DNA of 64,000 nt from Paenibacillus sp. SY21-1 (lineage in GTDB: Bacteria > Bacillota > Bacilli > Paenibacillales > Paenibacillaceae). The translations under genes and the position numbers were made by a program. Positions 35,400 through 45,059 of the stretch are shown in pieces. The stretch is taken from NCBI RefSeq assembly GCF_005222705.1, contig NZ_STGF01000023.1:1-64000 (forward strand). The letters are read 5' to 3'. How positions within the stretch are numbered: position 1 is the stretch's first letter; every line of letters begins with the position of its first letter. A model generated the notes under the pieces. That model had not been told where the DNA came from, searched no databases, and saw only the letters and a program-made list of their open reading frames with translations.

Positions 35400-35797
35400 A
35401 TGACGATTGAATGGGCGACAGCGGCGGATGAGGCATTTATTGCTGAGCGGGATCATCATATTTTGGCAAGTCTCATTGGCAGGAAGATTGAACATCGCGA
35501 ATATTATGTGTTCCGGAACGAGCTAGGCGATAGAATCGGCTGGATGAGGCACGGCTATTTTTGGGACAATACACCGTTTTTGAACATGATTTGGCTGGAT
35601 GAGCAGGAGCGGGGAAAGGGCTTAGGCAAAACTGCGATGCTGCTTTGGGAGCAGCATATGCGCGAGCAAGGCTGCAAGCTCGTCATGACCTCAACGCAGG
35701 CGGACGAGATTTTTATCGGAAACTCGGATACAAGGACGCAGGCTGCTTGATGTGGGAAAATCAGGCTTTGGAAATTATTCTGACTAAAGCAATTTAA
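35400..35797 (+). pseudogene. Frameshifted GNAT-family acetyltransferase
   Basis: The first frame (35400-35750) gives 116 residues of an N-acetyltransferase with the acetyl-CoA loop ERGKGLGKTAMLLWEQHM, then breaks after TSTQADE. From about 35714 a second frame continues the family pattern, FYRKLGYKDAGCLMWENQAL, to TAA 35795-35797. Relatives read QADExQHFYRKLGY, so about seven bases seem to be missing between GAG and ATTTTTAT. This is either a real inactivating deletion or a sequence error. A gggag motif precedes the ATG. The repaired product would be about 132-135 residues, a normal length for a small GNAT enzyme. The substrate is unknown. Confidence 0.82.
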
Positions 35798-35810
35798 GGA
35801 GGGATTGGCG

Positions 35811-36284
35811 ATGAGCTACGATTTTAATCGGGTTTGGTTAACAAAGAAGTTCGAAGAGATTCGCAAACGATTGCTGCTTGCCATAAGCCAGTTAGATGCC
35901 CAACAGTTAAACTGGAGACCGGATGACACAAGCCATAGCATTGCCGGTTTAATCAAGCATATCGAAGGGAATATACTTGAGCGCATCGTTAGCGGTATAC
36001 GGCATGAGCCGATTCTGCGTGATCGGGACCGCGAGTTTGCAACGCCTCCTATTGGCAAAGAAGAGCTTGAAGCTATTGTGACCGAGCGATTTCAATTAAT
36101 TATGGATACTCTTGCAGATATATCTGATGAGAAGCTGGAGCAGACGCAGCAGGTAAGAAATCGGGAGCGTACGAACCTGGATATGCTGCATCAATGCGCC
36201 GCCCATTATTCTGAGCATATGGGTCAAATATTTTATATCGCCAAGCAGTGCTTGCAGCAGCATTATAAATCTACGTCTATATAA
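35811..36284 (+). CDS. DinB-like / DUF1572 family protein
   Basis: A 157-residue four-helix-bundle protein of the DinB superfamily. Three putative metal-binding histidines are visible: GLIKHIEGN near residue 50, and ML-HQCAAHYSEHMGQI near 130-140, the usual place for the second and third ligands. Members are thought to be metal-dependent thiol transferases or related enzymes, but most are uncharacterised. aaggagg lies eight bases before ATG 35811; a TTG six bases upstream is less likely. It follows the acetyltransferase remnant by 13 bases and may share its promoter. Confidence 0.8.
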   Translation: MSYDFNRVWLTKKFEEIRKRLLLAISQLDAQQLNWRPDDTSHSIAGLIKHIEGNILERIVSGIRHEPILRDRDREFATPPIGKEELEAIVTERFQLIMDTLADISDEKLEQTQQVRNRERTNLDMLHQCAAHYSEHMGQIFYIAKQCLQQHYKSTSI

Positions 36285-36307
36285 GCGCAGCAGAGGGAGG
36301 CCGTTTA

Positions 36308-37636
36308 TTGAAAGAGAGAAAACGAACAAAGGCTCAATTCAGAGAGGACTTCAAGCGCGGGCTAGGCCGTTCCTATATAGAGCTAAAAGAAAGTAAATCT
36401 CGTGAAAAGTTTAAAGATGTAGTCTTATGGGCTTGTCTTCGTAATACTTGCTATGACATGCAATGCGAAGGTGGACGCGGCATCTATTTATATCGTGCCA
36501 TTTGTCTTTATGAAGACAAGTGTTACTTTGAGGATGCAATCATTCGAAAATATAGGCAAAAAAATTTGGATAGTTGGTTGTTCAGTCAGTTGTGCGAACT
36601 ATTATATCTCTTTGCAGAAGACGGCAGCGTAAAAGCTAAAGAAATACTTTATGAAAAATATAATACCTTGCTCGCATTACTTTCAGCTCCTGTCAACCGC
36701 ACAGTAGTGGATAACTTTGAATGGCTTTGTGTATGGCTAACGTCTCTAGATGGGTTTTCAGCGTTTAAAAGCATTGTGAAGCAGGTGGGAGCGGTTATTA
36801 TAAAAGAAAGTTATCCTTTGAATATGGACTGGTTCTACTCAAATGCCAAAAATAAGTTTGGAGAGAAACGTATCGATGCTTATTTGCAAAAGAGTGCAAT
36901 TAAATTGGATCATGTAGAAGCCTTTTTAAGCTCTGTGGCATATCCCCGGATGTATAATAAACAAGATGCTGTTCCCCCGACAGCAGAAGATATGATTCGT
37001 GCTGCAAAAAAGAAACAAGGCCTGGCACTGGCTCTTTGTTTTTCAAAAGTGGCCACAGAAGATGATCTGCTAACGCTAGCGAAATGCGCAATGGAAGAAA
37101 CTGACTTGGAGATACAGCTTCAATTGCTGTGGGTGTTTAGAAAAGTTCGTTTTCCATTGGATGAACGGTTAATTTTTGAATTAGCGGAATGTGCAGATCC
37201 ATCCATACGTGATGTAGCTTTTGAGATGATGGAGCATTTGCCGTCGCCAATGATTCATGATTATGCAATAAAACGAATTAACCAAAAGAAAGAATTGGGA
37301 AATGCTTTGAGCCTTCTAAGTGTCTGCTACAGGTCTGAAGATGAAAATGTGCTGTTGGAGGGAATTCAAAGCCTTACCGTATCTTATGACAGTGGCGAGT
37401 GGCATGGCGTCTATATGAACGTCGAGAAATTAATAGAGAATCGATCTGTTAAAATCAATTCGTCCGTGTTCGTTTACATGTATAGACAAACACTGTGTTC
37501 CTATTGCCGCCATTCGCTCTTGAAACAAATGTCCAAAAGGAAAGCGCTCTCTCAGGCGATGTTGGAAGAATGCTTGTATGACAGCTATGAAGATACCAGA
37601 AGGTTTGCCATGCGAAAGCTAAGAATGAAAGCGTAG
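36308..37636 (+). CDS. HEAT-repeat-like protein of unknown function
   Basis: A 442-residue soluble protein, mostly alpha-helical. Residues 240-440 show a HEAT/armadillo-like pattern of paired helices (LTLAKCAMEETDLEIQLQLLWVFRKV, then IFELAECADPSIRDVAFEMMEHL, shown here as separate segments). The N-terminal half is Cys/Tyr-rich (ACLRNTCYDMQCEGGRGIYLY) and unrecognised. It starts at TTG 36308 with agggagg about nine bases upstream. It lies 23 bases after the DinB-like gene and may be its operon partner. Its stop is one base from the stop of the convergent acetyltransferase gene. I cannot name a function; a scaffold or protein-binding role is suggested only by the repeat type. Confidence 0.7.
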   Translation: MKERKRTKAQFREDFKRGLGRSYIELKESKSREKFKDVVLWACLRNTCYDMQCEGGRGIYLYRAICLYEDKCYFEDAIIRKYRQKNLDSWLFSQLCELLYLFAEDGSVKAKEILYEKYNTLLALLSAPVNRTVVDNFEWLCVWLTSLDGFSAFKSIVKQVGAVIIKESYPLNMDWFYSNAKNKFGEKRIDAYLQKSAIKLDHVEAFLSSVAYPRMYNKQDAVPPTAEDMIRAAKKKQGLALALCFSKVATEDDLLTLAKCAMEETDLEIQLQLLWVFRKVRFPLDERLIFELAECADPSIRDVAFEMMEHLPSPMIHDYAIKRINQKKELGNALSLLSVCYRSEDENVLLEGIQSLTVSYDSGEWHGVYMNVEKLIENRSVKINSSVFVYMYRQTLCSYCRHSLLKQMSKRKALSQAMLEECLYDSYEDTRRFAMRKLRMKA

Positions 37637-37637
37637 T

Positions 37638-38384
37638 TCATGAAATTCCCCCCTTAACTCTATACCAGTATGTATAGATTTCCGAGTAACCGATTTTTGC
37701 ATAAAGCTTTAATGCGGGCTCATTGGTGGATACCACGGCTAAATAGCTGTGTTTGGCCCCATTTGCTTTACCCCACTGTAGCAGATTTAATAGCAGCTGT
37801 TCGCCGAAACCACGGTTACGATACTTAACGTCTGTCACAATATCGTATAATCCTATGTATTCTCTTTCAATAACGCCAAGCCCGCAAGCGACTACTTGTT
37901 CTTCGTCATACAGCAAGATAAATCCCTTTTTGGTCCTGATATGGGATAGCATTCGCTCCATTACGTGATAGTCTTTTTCTTGTATGCCGGCAAGTCTGCG
38001 AAAGTGTTCCAACCAGGCGGCGTTGATGTTCTCATCGACATGGACCGACAATCGTTTGGGTTCTTTTATGCGCTCTAAGTCCAGCACTTGAACGCTTGTC
38101 GTATCAAGCAAGGAGTAGCCCATTTTCTCTAATATGTTGTCGAGGTGCGGGGGCGACGCAAAGGGAGTCATTTTAAATATGGTCGGTAAACGATGAGCCG
38201 AATAGAGGGACTCGCAATGGTTTATTTTATCATGTAGTTCACAGGTTGATGGAAAAATAGGGTTAATCGAATTTGCCCGTTTCGTATAGCCGTCAGCGAA
38301 GCGCAATACCCATCCATCGAATAGAAGAGTGGACAACGGCTGCCAATGATTCAGAGACAGCTCCTCAATAAATCTATGTTCCAT
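37638..38384 (-). CDS. GNAT-family N-acetyltransferase
   Basis: A 248-residue protein with a typical C-terminal GNAT domain (about 120-245). It contains VVACGLGVIEREYIGLYDIVTD, the acetyl-CoA pyrophosphate loop KYRNRGFGEQLLLNLLQWG, and the final strand-helix NEPALKLYAKIGYSE with the conserved Tyr. The N-terminal ~110 residues are of the kind found in two-domain GNAT enzymes, starting with LSLNHWQPLSTLLFDGWVLRFADG. Such proteins acetylate small molecules or peptides, and the substrate is not predictable. The gene is convergent with the HEAT-like gene and single. Confidence 0.87.
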   Translation of the reverse strand: MEHRFIEELSLNHWQPLSTLLFDGWVLRFADGYTKRANSINPIFPSTCELHDKINHCESLYSAHRLPTIFKMTPFASPPHLDNILEKMGYSLLDTTSVQVLDLERIKEPKRLSVHVDENINAAWLEHFRRLAGIQEKDYHVMERMLSHIRTKKGFILLYDEEQVVACGLGVIEREYIGLYDIVTDVKYRNRGFGEQLLLNLLQWGKANGAKHSYLAVVSTNEPALKLYAKIGYSEIYTYWYRVKGGIS

Positions 38385-38507
38385 ATTCAGCCTCCTTGCA
38401 ATTTTGAATAATTATACATAAATAAGAATAAAAATTCAATTCAAGTTTTTGATTTTATTGTCCTTTGGATATTGTATGATGAAGGTATATCGGACAAGGA
38501 GGGGCAT

Positions 38508-39077
38508 ATGACCTGGAGCAAAATGAAACAAAATCTGGACAGCTTTCTTAGCCCTGCGTTACATGGAAGGGTGGAATACAGCGCAAGCAGCTATCGTTAC
38601 GTACCTGACAAAGCAGGACTTTGCTATATTACCGTTGATAAAAAGAACATCCTCCAAATAGGGGACCCGGCCGGTCCCATCCAATGGTACAAAACGGAGC
38701 TGGAAATTAAGAATGATACAGCTATTCAAATTCCTATCAGCGAAGCGGAAATTGAAGCAATCCGATCCGAGACCAAAGGGAACGTACCCGAGGATCGTCT
38801 GAAGGTTATGGCAAGAAGCAGAAAAATATCCATACATGCCAAGGAGCTTTTGTCGGCACAGTCAGCATTAAGTAAATCCAACTTTATTGTTGCAGCTACT
38901 CAGTTTTTATCCACTTCTATAGATGAAAGCCTGGAGAGCAATGATATACTGTTGAATATCCTGGCTTTGGTGGACAGACGAGTGGGCAAAAAACGAATGT
39001 TGAACATGGCCGATAAGATGAAGCTAAAGCATCCCATGGTGCAGTATTTCTATGAGCTGCGGCTCAGTACGTCATGA
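38508..39077 (+). CDS. Conserved hypothetical protein (SF0329-like)
   Basis: A 189-residue soluble protein beginning MTWSKMKQNLDSFLSPAL, then GRVEYSASSYRYVPDKAG and LCYITVDKKNILQIGD. This opening resembles the uncharacterised SF0329 protein family. The second half is helical. No catalytic motif is seen. aaggaggg lies four to six bases before ATG 38508, which clearly decides the start over the in-frame upstream ATG at 38472. It stands alone between two other single genes. Function is unknown. Confidence 0.7.
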   Translation: MTWSKMKQNLDSFLSPALHGRVEYSASSYRYVPDKAGLCYITVDKKNILQIGDPAGPIQWYKTELEIKNDTAIQIPISEAEIEAIRSETKGNVPEDRLKVMARSRKISIHAKELLSAQSALSKSNFIVAATQFLSTSIDESLESNDILLNILALVDRRVGKKRMLNMADKMKLKHPMVQYFYELRLSTS

Positions 39078-39153
39078 ACATGAATCACTCATTGATCGGT
39101 ATCATTCCCATGCCCGCTATCTGCTTTCCATAAAATAGGGGGTTAAGATTGCA

Positions 39154-40044
39154 ATGGATTATTTCACGAGTATTCAGAAATGTGTGGACTATATAGATAG
39201 ATATCTCGATCAAGAGCTGAACGTTAACGAGGCTGTCAATCAGGCTCATATGTCCAAATTTCATTTTTATCGATTATTCAAATCTGTTGTTGGGATAACG
39301 ATTCATGATTATATCAAACGTAGGAAGCTAAGCGAGGCTGCTGAATATTTACAGTCTACGAATGAAGATGTACTTACGACGGCAGTCTTATATGGTTTTC
39401 ATTCACAGGAAGTATTCACGCGCAATTTCAAGAAGCTGTTTGGATATCCGCCTGCTCAATTCAGGAAGCTGCAGCCTTGTGACTGGAGAGCGCTTAAAAC
39501 GAATAAAATCAATGTGGATGCATTGAGATTAGATGTCAAGGCATCTAATGGGAAAGTATTCATTCAAGAAAAAATGGAGTACATAAGCGGCCTAACTTTA
39601 GTAGGACTAGAGCGAATGACAACGAATGACGAAGGATTATCGGTTATCGAGGCGATGCAGAATTTTTTGGGCGTTGCAGAGAGGATACCCCATAGAGTGA
39701 ACGATACGATATATCGACTATGCTATGATATCGACGAGTCTGCAGATAAGAGTCAATATAAGGAGTTAATTGCCGTTCAGGTCACGAATTCTTTGACCCT
39801 TCCCAAGGGGATGACGTTGAAGCAGATCAAGCTAGCCAAAGTTGTGACCTATACGCATAAAGGCAAGCTGTTTACCGATGGGCAAAAAAAAATCATTGAT
39901 ACCTATCAATTTTTGTATCGTTACCGTATCCCTTACGCTGAGCATACGCTGACAAATGAATGGTTGCTTGAGAAATATGGCTCTGATTTTAAAGGGCCTG
40001 ATGCTGAAGACTCTGTTATGCAAATTTCCTTCTCCATACAGTAA
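39154..40044 (+). CDS. AraC regulator with GyrI-like effector-binding domain
   Basis: A 296-residue regulator with the domains in Rob/SoxS-like order: AraC helix-turn-helix first (residues 8-105, VNEAVNQAHMSKFHFYRLFK, TTAVLYGFHSQEVFTRNFKK and GYPPAQFRKL), then a ~160-residue C-terminal GyrI-like (AraC effector-binding) domain (130-296). Proteins of this build sense hydrophobic small molecules or antibiotics and activate export or resistance genes. A ggggtt motif is the only ribosome-site candidate before the ATG. The linear-amide hydrolase gene starts 107 bases downstream and could be a target or operon partner. Confidence 0.88.
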   Translation: MDYFTSIQKCVDYIDRYLDQELNVNEAVNQAHMSKFHFYRLFKSVVGITIHDYIKRRKLSEAAEYLQSTNEDVLTTAVLYGFHSQEVFTRNFKKLFGYPPAQFRKLQPCDWRALKTNKINVDALRLDVKASNGKVFIQEKMEYISGLTLVGLERMTTNDEGLSVIEAMQNFLGVAERIPHRVNDTIYRLCYDIDESADKSQYKELIAVQVTNSLTLPKGMTLKQIKLAKVVTYTHKGKLFTDGQKKIIDTYQFLYRYRIPYAEHTLTNEWLLEKYGSDFKGPDAEDSVMQISFSIQ

Positions 40045-40150
40045 AAGGTAGCAAAGAACATCAAATTAGAGCAAATGCTCTCTGATAAAATGAATTCAAA
40101 TGGCAGGTTGATACCTGTCAGACCGAATTTATAATTGGAGGGCTATTGCG

Positions 40151-41188
40151 ATGTGTACGACATTTATTCTTCAGAATGATCAATCCATGCTGCTCGGACA
40201 AAACTACGATTTCTATTACGGTCATGGGTTAGTTGTGGTAGGCAAGCGTGGTGTTCAGAAGGAGTCGCTTAAAAAAGAAGGAGAAAAGGCTCTCAAGTGG
40301 ACAGTCAACTATGGAAGTATTTCCTTTACGCAGTTTGGCCGAGAGCTGCCAATGAGTGGAATGAACGAAAAGGGATTGGTTGTTGCCATGATGTATCATG
40401 ATGATGGGCAATTTCCTCAAGAAGATGACCGAGCTACAATGAATGAGCTGCAATGGATTCAATATCAATTAGACCAATATGCAACGGTGGATGAAGTGAT
40501 TCATCATCTTGATGAAATCAGATTAGTGAAGTCGGTGTATGTATTGCACTATACCGTTGCCGATGCACAAGGAAATGCCGTGCTTATTGAATTTATTGAT
40601 GGCATTGCCCAAGTTATTCGTGATGAGAAGAATCTTGCATCAACCAATAACAGCTTCGAAGCGTCTAAGCAATATGCTGAACCATTCATGGATACACCTA
40701 TATCTAAGCTATCCAAGCGAGTCGCCTCTTTTGATCGTTTTACACTCGCTTATCGTCATGTTATGCGTATAAATACGTTGATGGCGAATACTCCTATCCC
40801 GACGAACGAAGCTTTTAACGTATTGAAGGAATTATCGGTCAAACCAACATGGGATAGCATTTGGAAGTGGATTGGTCGTAAGACGCCTCCTACATTTACA
40901 TACTGGAGTATCGTGTTTGATTTAAAGCATTTCAAGATCCATTTCAAGGACTACCATAACAAAAAAGTTCGGTCTATTGAGGTGGGTTCATTTAATTATT
41001 CCAAGACGGAGCCGGCCTTGTGCATGCGCTTGGATAACCAGCTGAGTGGGATAGTGAATGCGGCATTTGTTCCCTATACGACTCAAGAAAATGAACGAAT
41101 TATCCGCTTAAGCTATAAGCCGATTATCGATATTATTCCTCTGGAGCAACAGCGAGAGCTGGCCGAGTATCCGGATCAATTCCAATAA
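40151..41188 (+). CDS. Linear amide C-N hydrolase (choloylglycine hydrolase family)
   Basis: A 345-residue Ntn-hydrolase related to conjugated bile acid hydrolase and penicillin V acylase. It starts MCTTFILQN, so Cys2 becomes the N-terminal nucleophile after Met removal. NYDFYYGHGL carries the conserved Asp near residue 20, and ELPMSGMNEKGLVVAMMYHD is the typical beta-hairpin. NNSF near residue 162 fits the conserved Asn. Length is normal. ggagg precedes the ATG. The physiological substrate in soil bacteria is usually unknown; acyl-homoserine lactones, penicillin V or other amides are possible. Confidence 0.88.
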   Translation: MCTTFILQNDQSMLLGQNYDFYYGHGLVVVGKRGVQKESLKKEGEKALKWTVNYGSISFTQFGRELPMSGMNEKGLVVAMMYHDDGQFPQEDDRATMNELQWIQYQLDQYATVDEVIHHLDEIRLVKSVYVLHYTVADAQGNAVLIEFIDGIAQVIRDEKNLASTNNSFEASKQYAEPFMDTPISKLSKRVASFDRFTLAYRHVMRINTLMANTPIPTNEAFNVLKELSVKPTWDSIWKWIGRKTPPTFTYWSIVFDLKHFKIHFKDYHNKKVRSIEVGSFNYSKTEPALCMRLDNQLSGIVNAAFVPYTTQENERIIRLSYKPIIDIIPLEQQRELAEYPDQFQ

Positions 41189-41342
41189 CACCGTAACGAT
41201 CCCCCCAGTAACAATCTAACTTGACCGAATAACAAGGAATGTACGTTTTGCGCTATCACGTTAAAAATCGAATATATACGTTCCCCTGCGAAGTCCATAT
41301 AATTTGAAGCGTACCACCAATGTCGAAGAAAAGGGGAATTTT

Positions 41343-43133
41343 ATGAGTCGATATGTGAAGGCTGCACGACTAGTAACGCTTTCGATTGCCATTGCACTGT
41401 TACCGACATTAGCTGCTTGTACGAGCGGCAACGATTCAGGCTCGGGAAGTCCGACAGCGACAAACGCAAGCCCGGCAGCAACGGAGCCCGCGAAAACGGA
41501 AGAGTCGACCGAAAAATGGAATCAGAAGTTTGATCCTCCGGTTACGATTTCAACGGCCATCGTAGACGATGGAACCTCGAGGGGCAATGCGTTCAAGCCC
41601 GGCGAATCGATGGAGGACAACGCGAATCTTCGCTGGATGAAAGACAATATAGGGATTAACGTAAAGTTTGATTTTATCGTCACGAAACCGGAAGATTATG
41701 ATACGAAGCTGCGTCTCCTGCTCTCCAGCGGCGGCAAGCTGCCTGATGCATTCGCCGCAGGAAACGATCCGCTTCAGAACCTGCTCGCAGCCAATAAGCT
41801 GATGGCACTGGACGAAGCGATCGAGAAATACGCGCATCCCGAGTATAAGAAGCTGTTGGAGAAATATAGCTATGCCATGGGCGAGGTCAAGAAAGACGGC
41901 AAAATTTATGGTCTGCCCGCCTTCTTTATGGGGGACGAGGGCACGGTTATGTGGATTCGCAAAGACTGGCTGGAAAACCTCGGTCTGGAGCCGCCTAAAA
42001 CGCTCGATGAGTTTGAAAACGTTCTCAAGCAATTTACCGAGGGCGACCCCGATCAGAACGGCAAAAACGATACGATTGGTCTGGCCGTGCCGCTCAAGGA
42101 AGGGCCTTGGACCTGGATGGGGCAGACAGATGCGATTGTCGCCGCTCTTACGGATCAAATGATCAATACGTACGATGTACGCTTGTTCTGGAATAAGGGA
42201 GCTGACGGCAAGCTGAGCTACGGCGCTATTCATTCGGATGCCAAGCTGTATTTGCAAAAGATGAGAGACTGGATGGCCAAAGGTTATCTGGACAAGGAAG
42301 CCGGAATCAAGGACCCGGGCAAGGCTTCGGAGCTGACTGCGAGCGGCAAGGCGGGCATCATGTTCGGACCGTTCTGGATGGGCGACTGGCCGCTCGGTGA
42401 CGCGACCAAAAACAATCCGGATGCGGATTTCCAGGCATTCCCGCTTCCGACCGGACCCAATGGTCTGGTAGGCCGTGCAGAGAAGCCGCTGACTCAAGGC
42501 TTTACGGTGTTCAATAAAGATTTCAAGCATATTGAAGCGTGGTTCGCCTACTTCAATAAAGTATTTGCAAAAAAATTGGAGCTTACAGGCGACCCATACT
42601 TCGATCCGCGTTGGAAGGACGGTTACCATGAAGGCTACGACTATGTGAAATTGGACGGCAAAGTGATTAAGGGCAACTACGAAGAGGCAGGAGTTCCGGC
42701 AGACCAATGGCCGCTCAAAGACGGCGGCACGATGGATATCCGTTTTATGATGACGAATATTCTGGGCAACTTTACGAGTATTCCTCACTCGAATGTAGAA
42801 GCCGTCAAAAAGTTTTTGGCCGATCCGGACGCAGAAGCCGTAACGGCTATGGAATTCGACACCAAGCAGATGAAGAAGCGACAGCTTGATGCGGCAGGCG
42901 TACGAATCAATCAAACCGTCAACGAAGGCAAAAATTATTTTACCGGTCCTATGACACCTACGATGAAATCCAAAGGCGAACTGCTTAAAAAGCTCGCTAC
43001 GGAAAGCTATCTGAAAATCATTTACGGCGAGAAGCCGGTAGAATACTTCGACGAATTCGTCAAGCAGTGGCTGGACAACGGCGGTCAGAAGATTACGGAT
43101 GAAGTCAACGAATGGTACGCGAAAAACCAGTAA
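41343..43133 (+). CDS. Sugar ABC transporter extracellular solute-binding lipoprotein (family 1)
   Basis: A 596-residue lipoprotein. The signal peptide (about 1-24) ends in the lipobox LAAC, followed by a Ser/Thr/Ala-rich linker. The binding domain resembles LipO/YtcQ-type proteins of Paenibacillus and Bacillus, with NLRWMKDNIGINVKFDF, FTEGDPDQNGKNDTIGLAVP and MFGPFWMGDWPL. Such long proteins (500-600 residues) usually serve oligosaccharide importers with LplB and YtcP permeases, exactly as found next. I chose ATG 41343 because aaaagggg lies six bases upstream. An in-frame TTG at 41304 would give an odd N-terminal extension. It is the first gene of a transporter-plus-regulator operon (41343-48441). 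The ATPase is presumably MsmX-like and encoded elsewhere. Confidence 0.92.
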   Translation: MSRYVKAARLVTLSIAIALLPTLAACTSGNDSGSGSPTATNASPAATEPAKTEESTEKWNQKFDPPVTISTAIVDDGTSRGNAFKPGESMEDNANLRWMKDNIGINVKFDFIVTKPEDYDTKLRLLLSSGGKLPDAFAAGNDPLQNLLAANKLMALDEAIEKYAHPEYKKLLEKYSYAMGEVKKDGKIYGLPAFFMGDEGTVMWIRKDWLENLGLEPPKTLDEFENVLKQFTEGDPDQNGKNDTIGLAVPLKEGPWTWMGQTDAIVAALTDQMINTYDVRLFWNKGADGKLSYGAIHSDAKLYLQKMRDWMAKGYLDKEAGIKDPGKASELTASGKAGIMFGPFWMGDWPLGDATKNNPDADFQAFPLPTGPNGLVGRAEKPLTQGFTVFNKDFKHIEAWFAYFNKVFAKKLELTGDPYFDPRWKDGYHEGYDYVKLDGKVIKGNYEEAGVPADQWPLKDGGTMDIRFMMTNILGNFTSIPHSNVEAVKKFLADPDAEAVTAMEFDTKQMKKRQLDAAGVRINQTVNEGKNYFTGPMTPTMKSKGELLKKLATESYLKIIYGEKPVEYFDEFVKQWLDNGGQKITDEVNEWYAKNQ

Positions 43134-43236
43134 GAATAGCCGAACACATTGTGAAAAATATAGAAAAGGATGACGAAGGAGAGGGCGGCCTTGGCTCTCT
43201 CCTCCGCTATTTCTCCGAAGATTGGAAGGATGCGTA

Positions 43237-44133
43237 ATGGCAGCGTATTGGCGAAAAACCTGGCCGTTCCATGTGCTCTTGTTGCCGGCCTTACTATTGG
43301 TCTTTGTATTTAATTATGTGCCTTTGTTCGGGGCCGTCATTGCCTTCCAGGACTATGAGCCGTGGCTGGGCATCAAAGGCTCGCCATGGGTTGGCTTGGA
43401 GCATTTCCGGTATCTGTTCACGTACCCGGACGGCAAGCAGATCATATGGAATACGTTAATCATCTCCTCATTCAAATTGATTGTAAATTTAATCGTCCCG
43501 ATCGTATTCGCTCTGCTGCTTAATGAAGTCCGTAAAACGGTATTTAAAAGATTTGTACAAACCTTTGTGTATTTGCCGCATTTCTTGTCGTGGGTCATAT
43601 TGGGCGGAATTCTAATCGATATTCTATCGACGGAGGGCGGGGGCGTCAACCGGCTTCTCAATTCGTTAGGTTTGCCAAGCATCTTCTTCTTAGGCGACGG
43701 CAGATGGTTCCGGTTTACGGTCGTGATCAGCGACGTGTGGAAGGAGTTTGGCTTCTCGGCAATCATTTTTCTGGCGACGCTGGTGGGCATTAATCCGGCG
43801 TTGTACGAAGCGGCCGAGATTGATGGAGCTACGCGTTGGCAGCAAGTCAGACTAATCTCCATCCCGCTTATGATGCCGATTGTCATCGTGGTCGCGACCT
43901 TGTCGCTTGGCCGTATTCTGGATGCCGGATTCGATCAGATTCTGAATATTTATAACCCCCTTGTCTACTCGCACGGGGACATTATCGATACGTTCGTCTA
44001 TCGCGAAGGATTGAACAACGGACAGTTCAGCTTCGGTACGGCGGTCGGCCTGTTCAAATCGGCGATTGGCTTTATCTTGATTGTAATCAGCTACAGAATG
44101 GCGTTCAAACTGGCCAACTACCGCATTTTTTAA
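43237..44133 (+). CDS. Sugar ABC transporter permease, LplB type
   Basis: A 298-residue membrane protein with six hydrophobic segments. The start WPFHVLLLPALLLVFVFNYVPLFG is typical of LplB permeases (shown in part: FNYVPLFGAVIAFQDY). The cytoplasmic coupling loop has the EAA motif EAAEIDGATRWQQVRLISIP, which contacts the ATPase. ATG 43237 is preceded by ggaagga at six bases; TTG 43222 is less likely. It follows the binding protein by 103 bases and precedes the second permease by 11 bases, which shows an operon. Confidence 0.92.
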   Translation: MAAYWRKTWPFHVLLLPALLLVFVFNYVPLFGAVIAFQDYEPWLGIKGSPWVGLEHFRYLFTYPDGKQIIWNTLIISSFKLIVNLIVPIVFALLLNEVRKTVFKRFVQTFVYLPHFLSWVILGGILIDILSTEGGGVNRLLNSLGLPSIFFLGDGRWFRFTVVISDVWKEFGFSAIIFLATLVGINPALYEAAEIDGATRWQQVRLISIPLMMPIVIVVATLSLGRILDAGFDQILNIYNPLVYSHGDIIDTFVYREGLNNGQFSFGTAVGLFKSAIGFILIVISYRMAFKLANYRIF

Positions 44134-44144
44134 GGGGGAAGACT

Positions 44145-45023
44145 ATGCGTTATCGCTCTAGAGGGTACACCGTCTTCACAGTTTCAAACACGATTTTTCT
44201 AAGCCTGCTGTCGCTGATTTGCATTCTTCCTCTCCTCCACGTATTTGCCTTATCCTTCAGCTCGCGGGCGGCGGCAACGGCCAATATCGTCAATTTCTGG
44301 CCGATCGGCTTTACGACGGATGCCTATTTGAAGACGCTCAGCAACGCCATGTTCATTCAATCCCTGTGGACGGGGGTAGAGAGGACCGCGCTCGGCACCG
44401 TGCTGTCCATGGCGGTCATTACGATGGCAGCCTATAGTCTATCGAAATCGGTGCATAAATTTCCCGGACGGCAAATTTATATCTGGGTGTTTGTTTTTAC
44501 CATGCTCTTCTCGGGAGGGCTGATTCCTTCCTATGTATTGATAAGCAAGCTGCATATGATCGATACCCTTTGGGCGCTTGTGCTGCCTTCGGCCGTCAGC
44601 GTATGGAATATGATTCTGATGCTTAATTTCTTCCGGACGATTCCCCAGGAGCTGGAGGAGGCCGCTTATATCGACGGGGCTTCCCACCTGAGAGTGCTAT
44701 GGAGCGTGTATTTGCCTGTGTCGATGCCGTCTATTGCGACGTTGTCCTTGTTTACGATGGTTTTTCATTGGAATTCATGGTTCGACGGCATGATCTATAT
44801 GTCCAATCCGGACGGCTATCCTTTAGCCACTTATTTGCACTCCATGATAGTTAGTGACAACCTGTCGAGGGTTGGTGTAAGCTTGGAAAGTATAGAAAAC
44901 TTTTCAAATCGGACCGTTAAATCTGCGCAAATTTTTATCGGAGCGCTGCCCATTTTGCTCGTCTATCCTTTTTTGCAAAAGTATTTCGTGAAAGGCATCG
45001 TTCTTGGCTCAGTAAAGTCCTAG
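44145..45023 (+). CDS. Sugar ABC transporter permease, YtcP/LplC type
   Basis: A 292-residue permease with six membrane segments. The coupling loop is EAAYIDGASHLRVLWSVYLP. The C-terminal end, LPILLVYPFLQKYFVKGIVL, is the standard CUT1 subfamily ending. agggggaag precedes the ATG. It pairs with the LplB-type permease immediately upstream to form the import channel. The kinase gene starts 37 bases downstream, so transport and sensing are co-transcribed. Confidence 0.93.
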   Translation: MRYRSRGYTVFTVSNTIFLSLLSLICILPLLHVFALSFSSRAAATANIVNFWPIGFTTDAYLKTLSNAMFIQSLWTGVERTALGTVLSMAVITMAAYSLSKSVHKFPGRQIYIWVFVFTMLFSGGLIPSYVLISKLHMIDTLWALVLPSAVSVWNMILMLNFFRTIPQELEEAAYIDGASHLRVLWSVYLPVSMPSIATLSLFTMVFHWNSWFDGMIYMSNPDGYPLATYLHSMIVSDNLSRVGVSLESIENFSNRTVKSAQIFIGALPILLVYPFLQKYFVKGIVLGSVKS

Positions 45024-45059
45024 AAGCCGTTCAGCCCTATCCAAATTTGATCGAATCGG

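Noticed and set aside
41550..42914. A 454-codon open frame on the minus strand
   Set aside because: It is antisense to the sugar-binding lipoprotein, which has a lipobox, family motifs and operon context. The antisense product has no recognisable motif.
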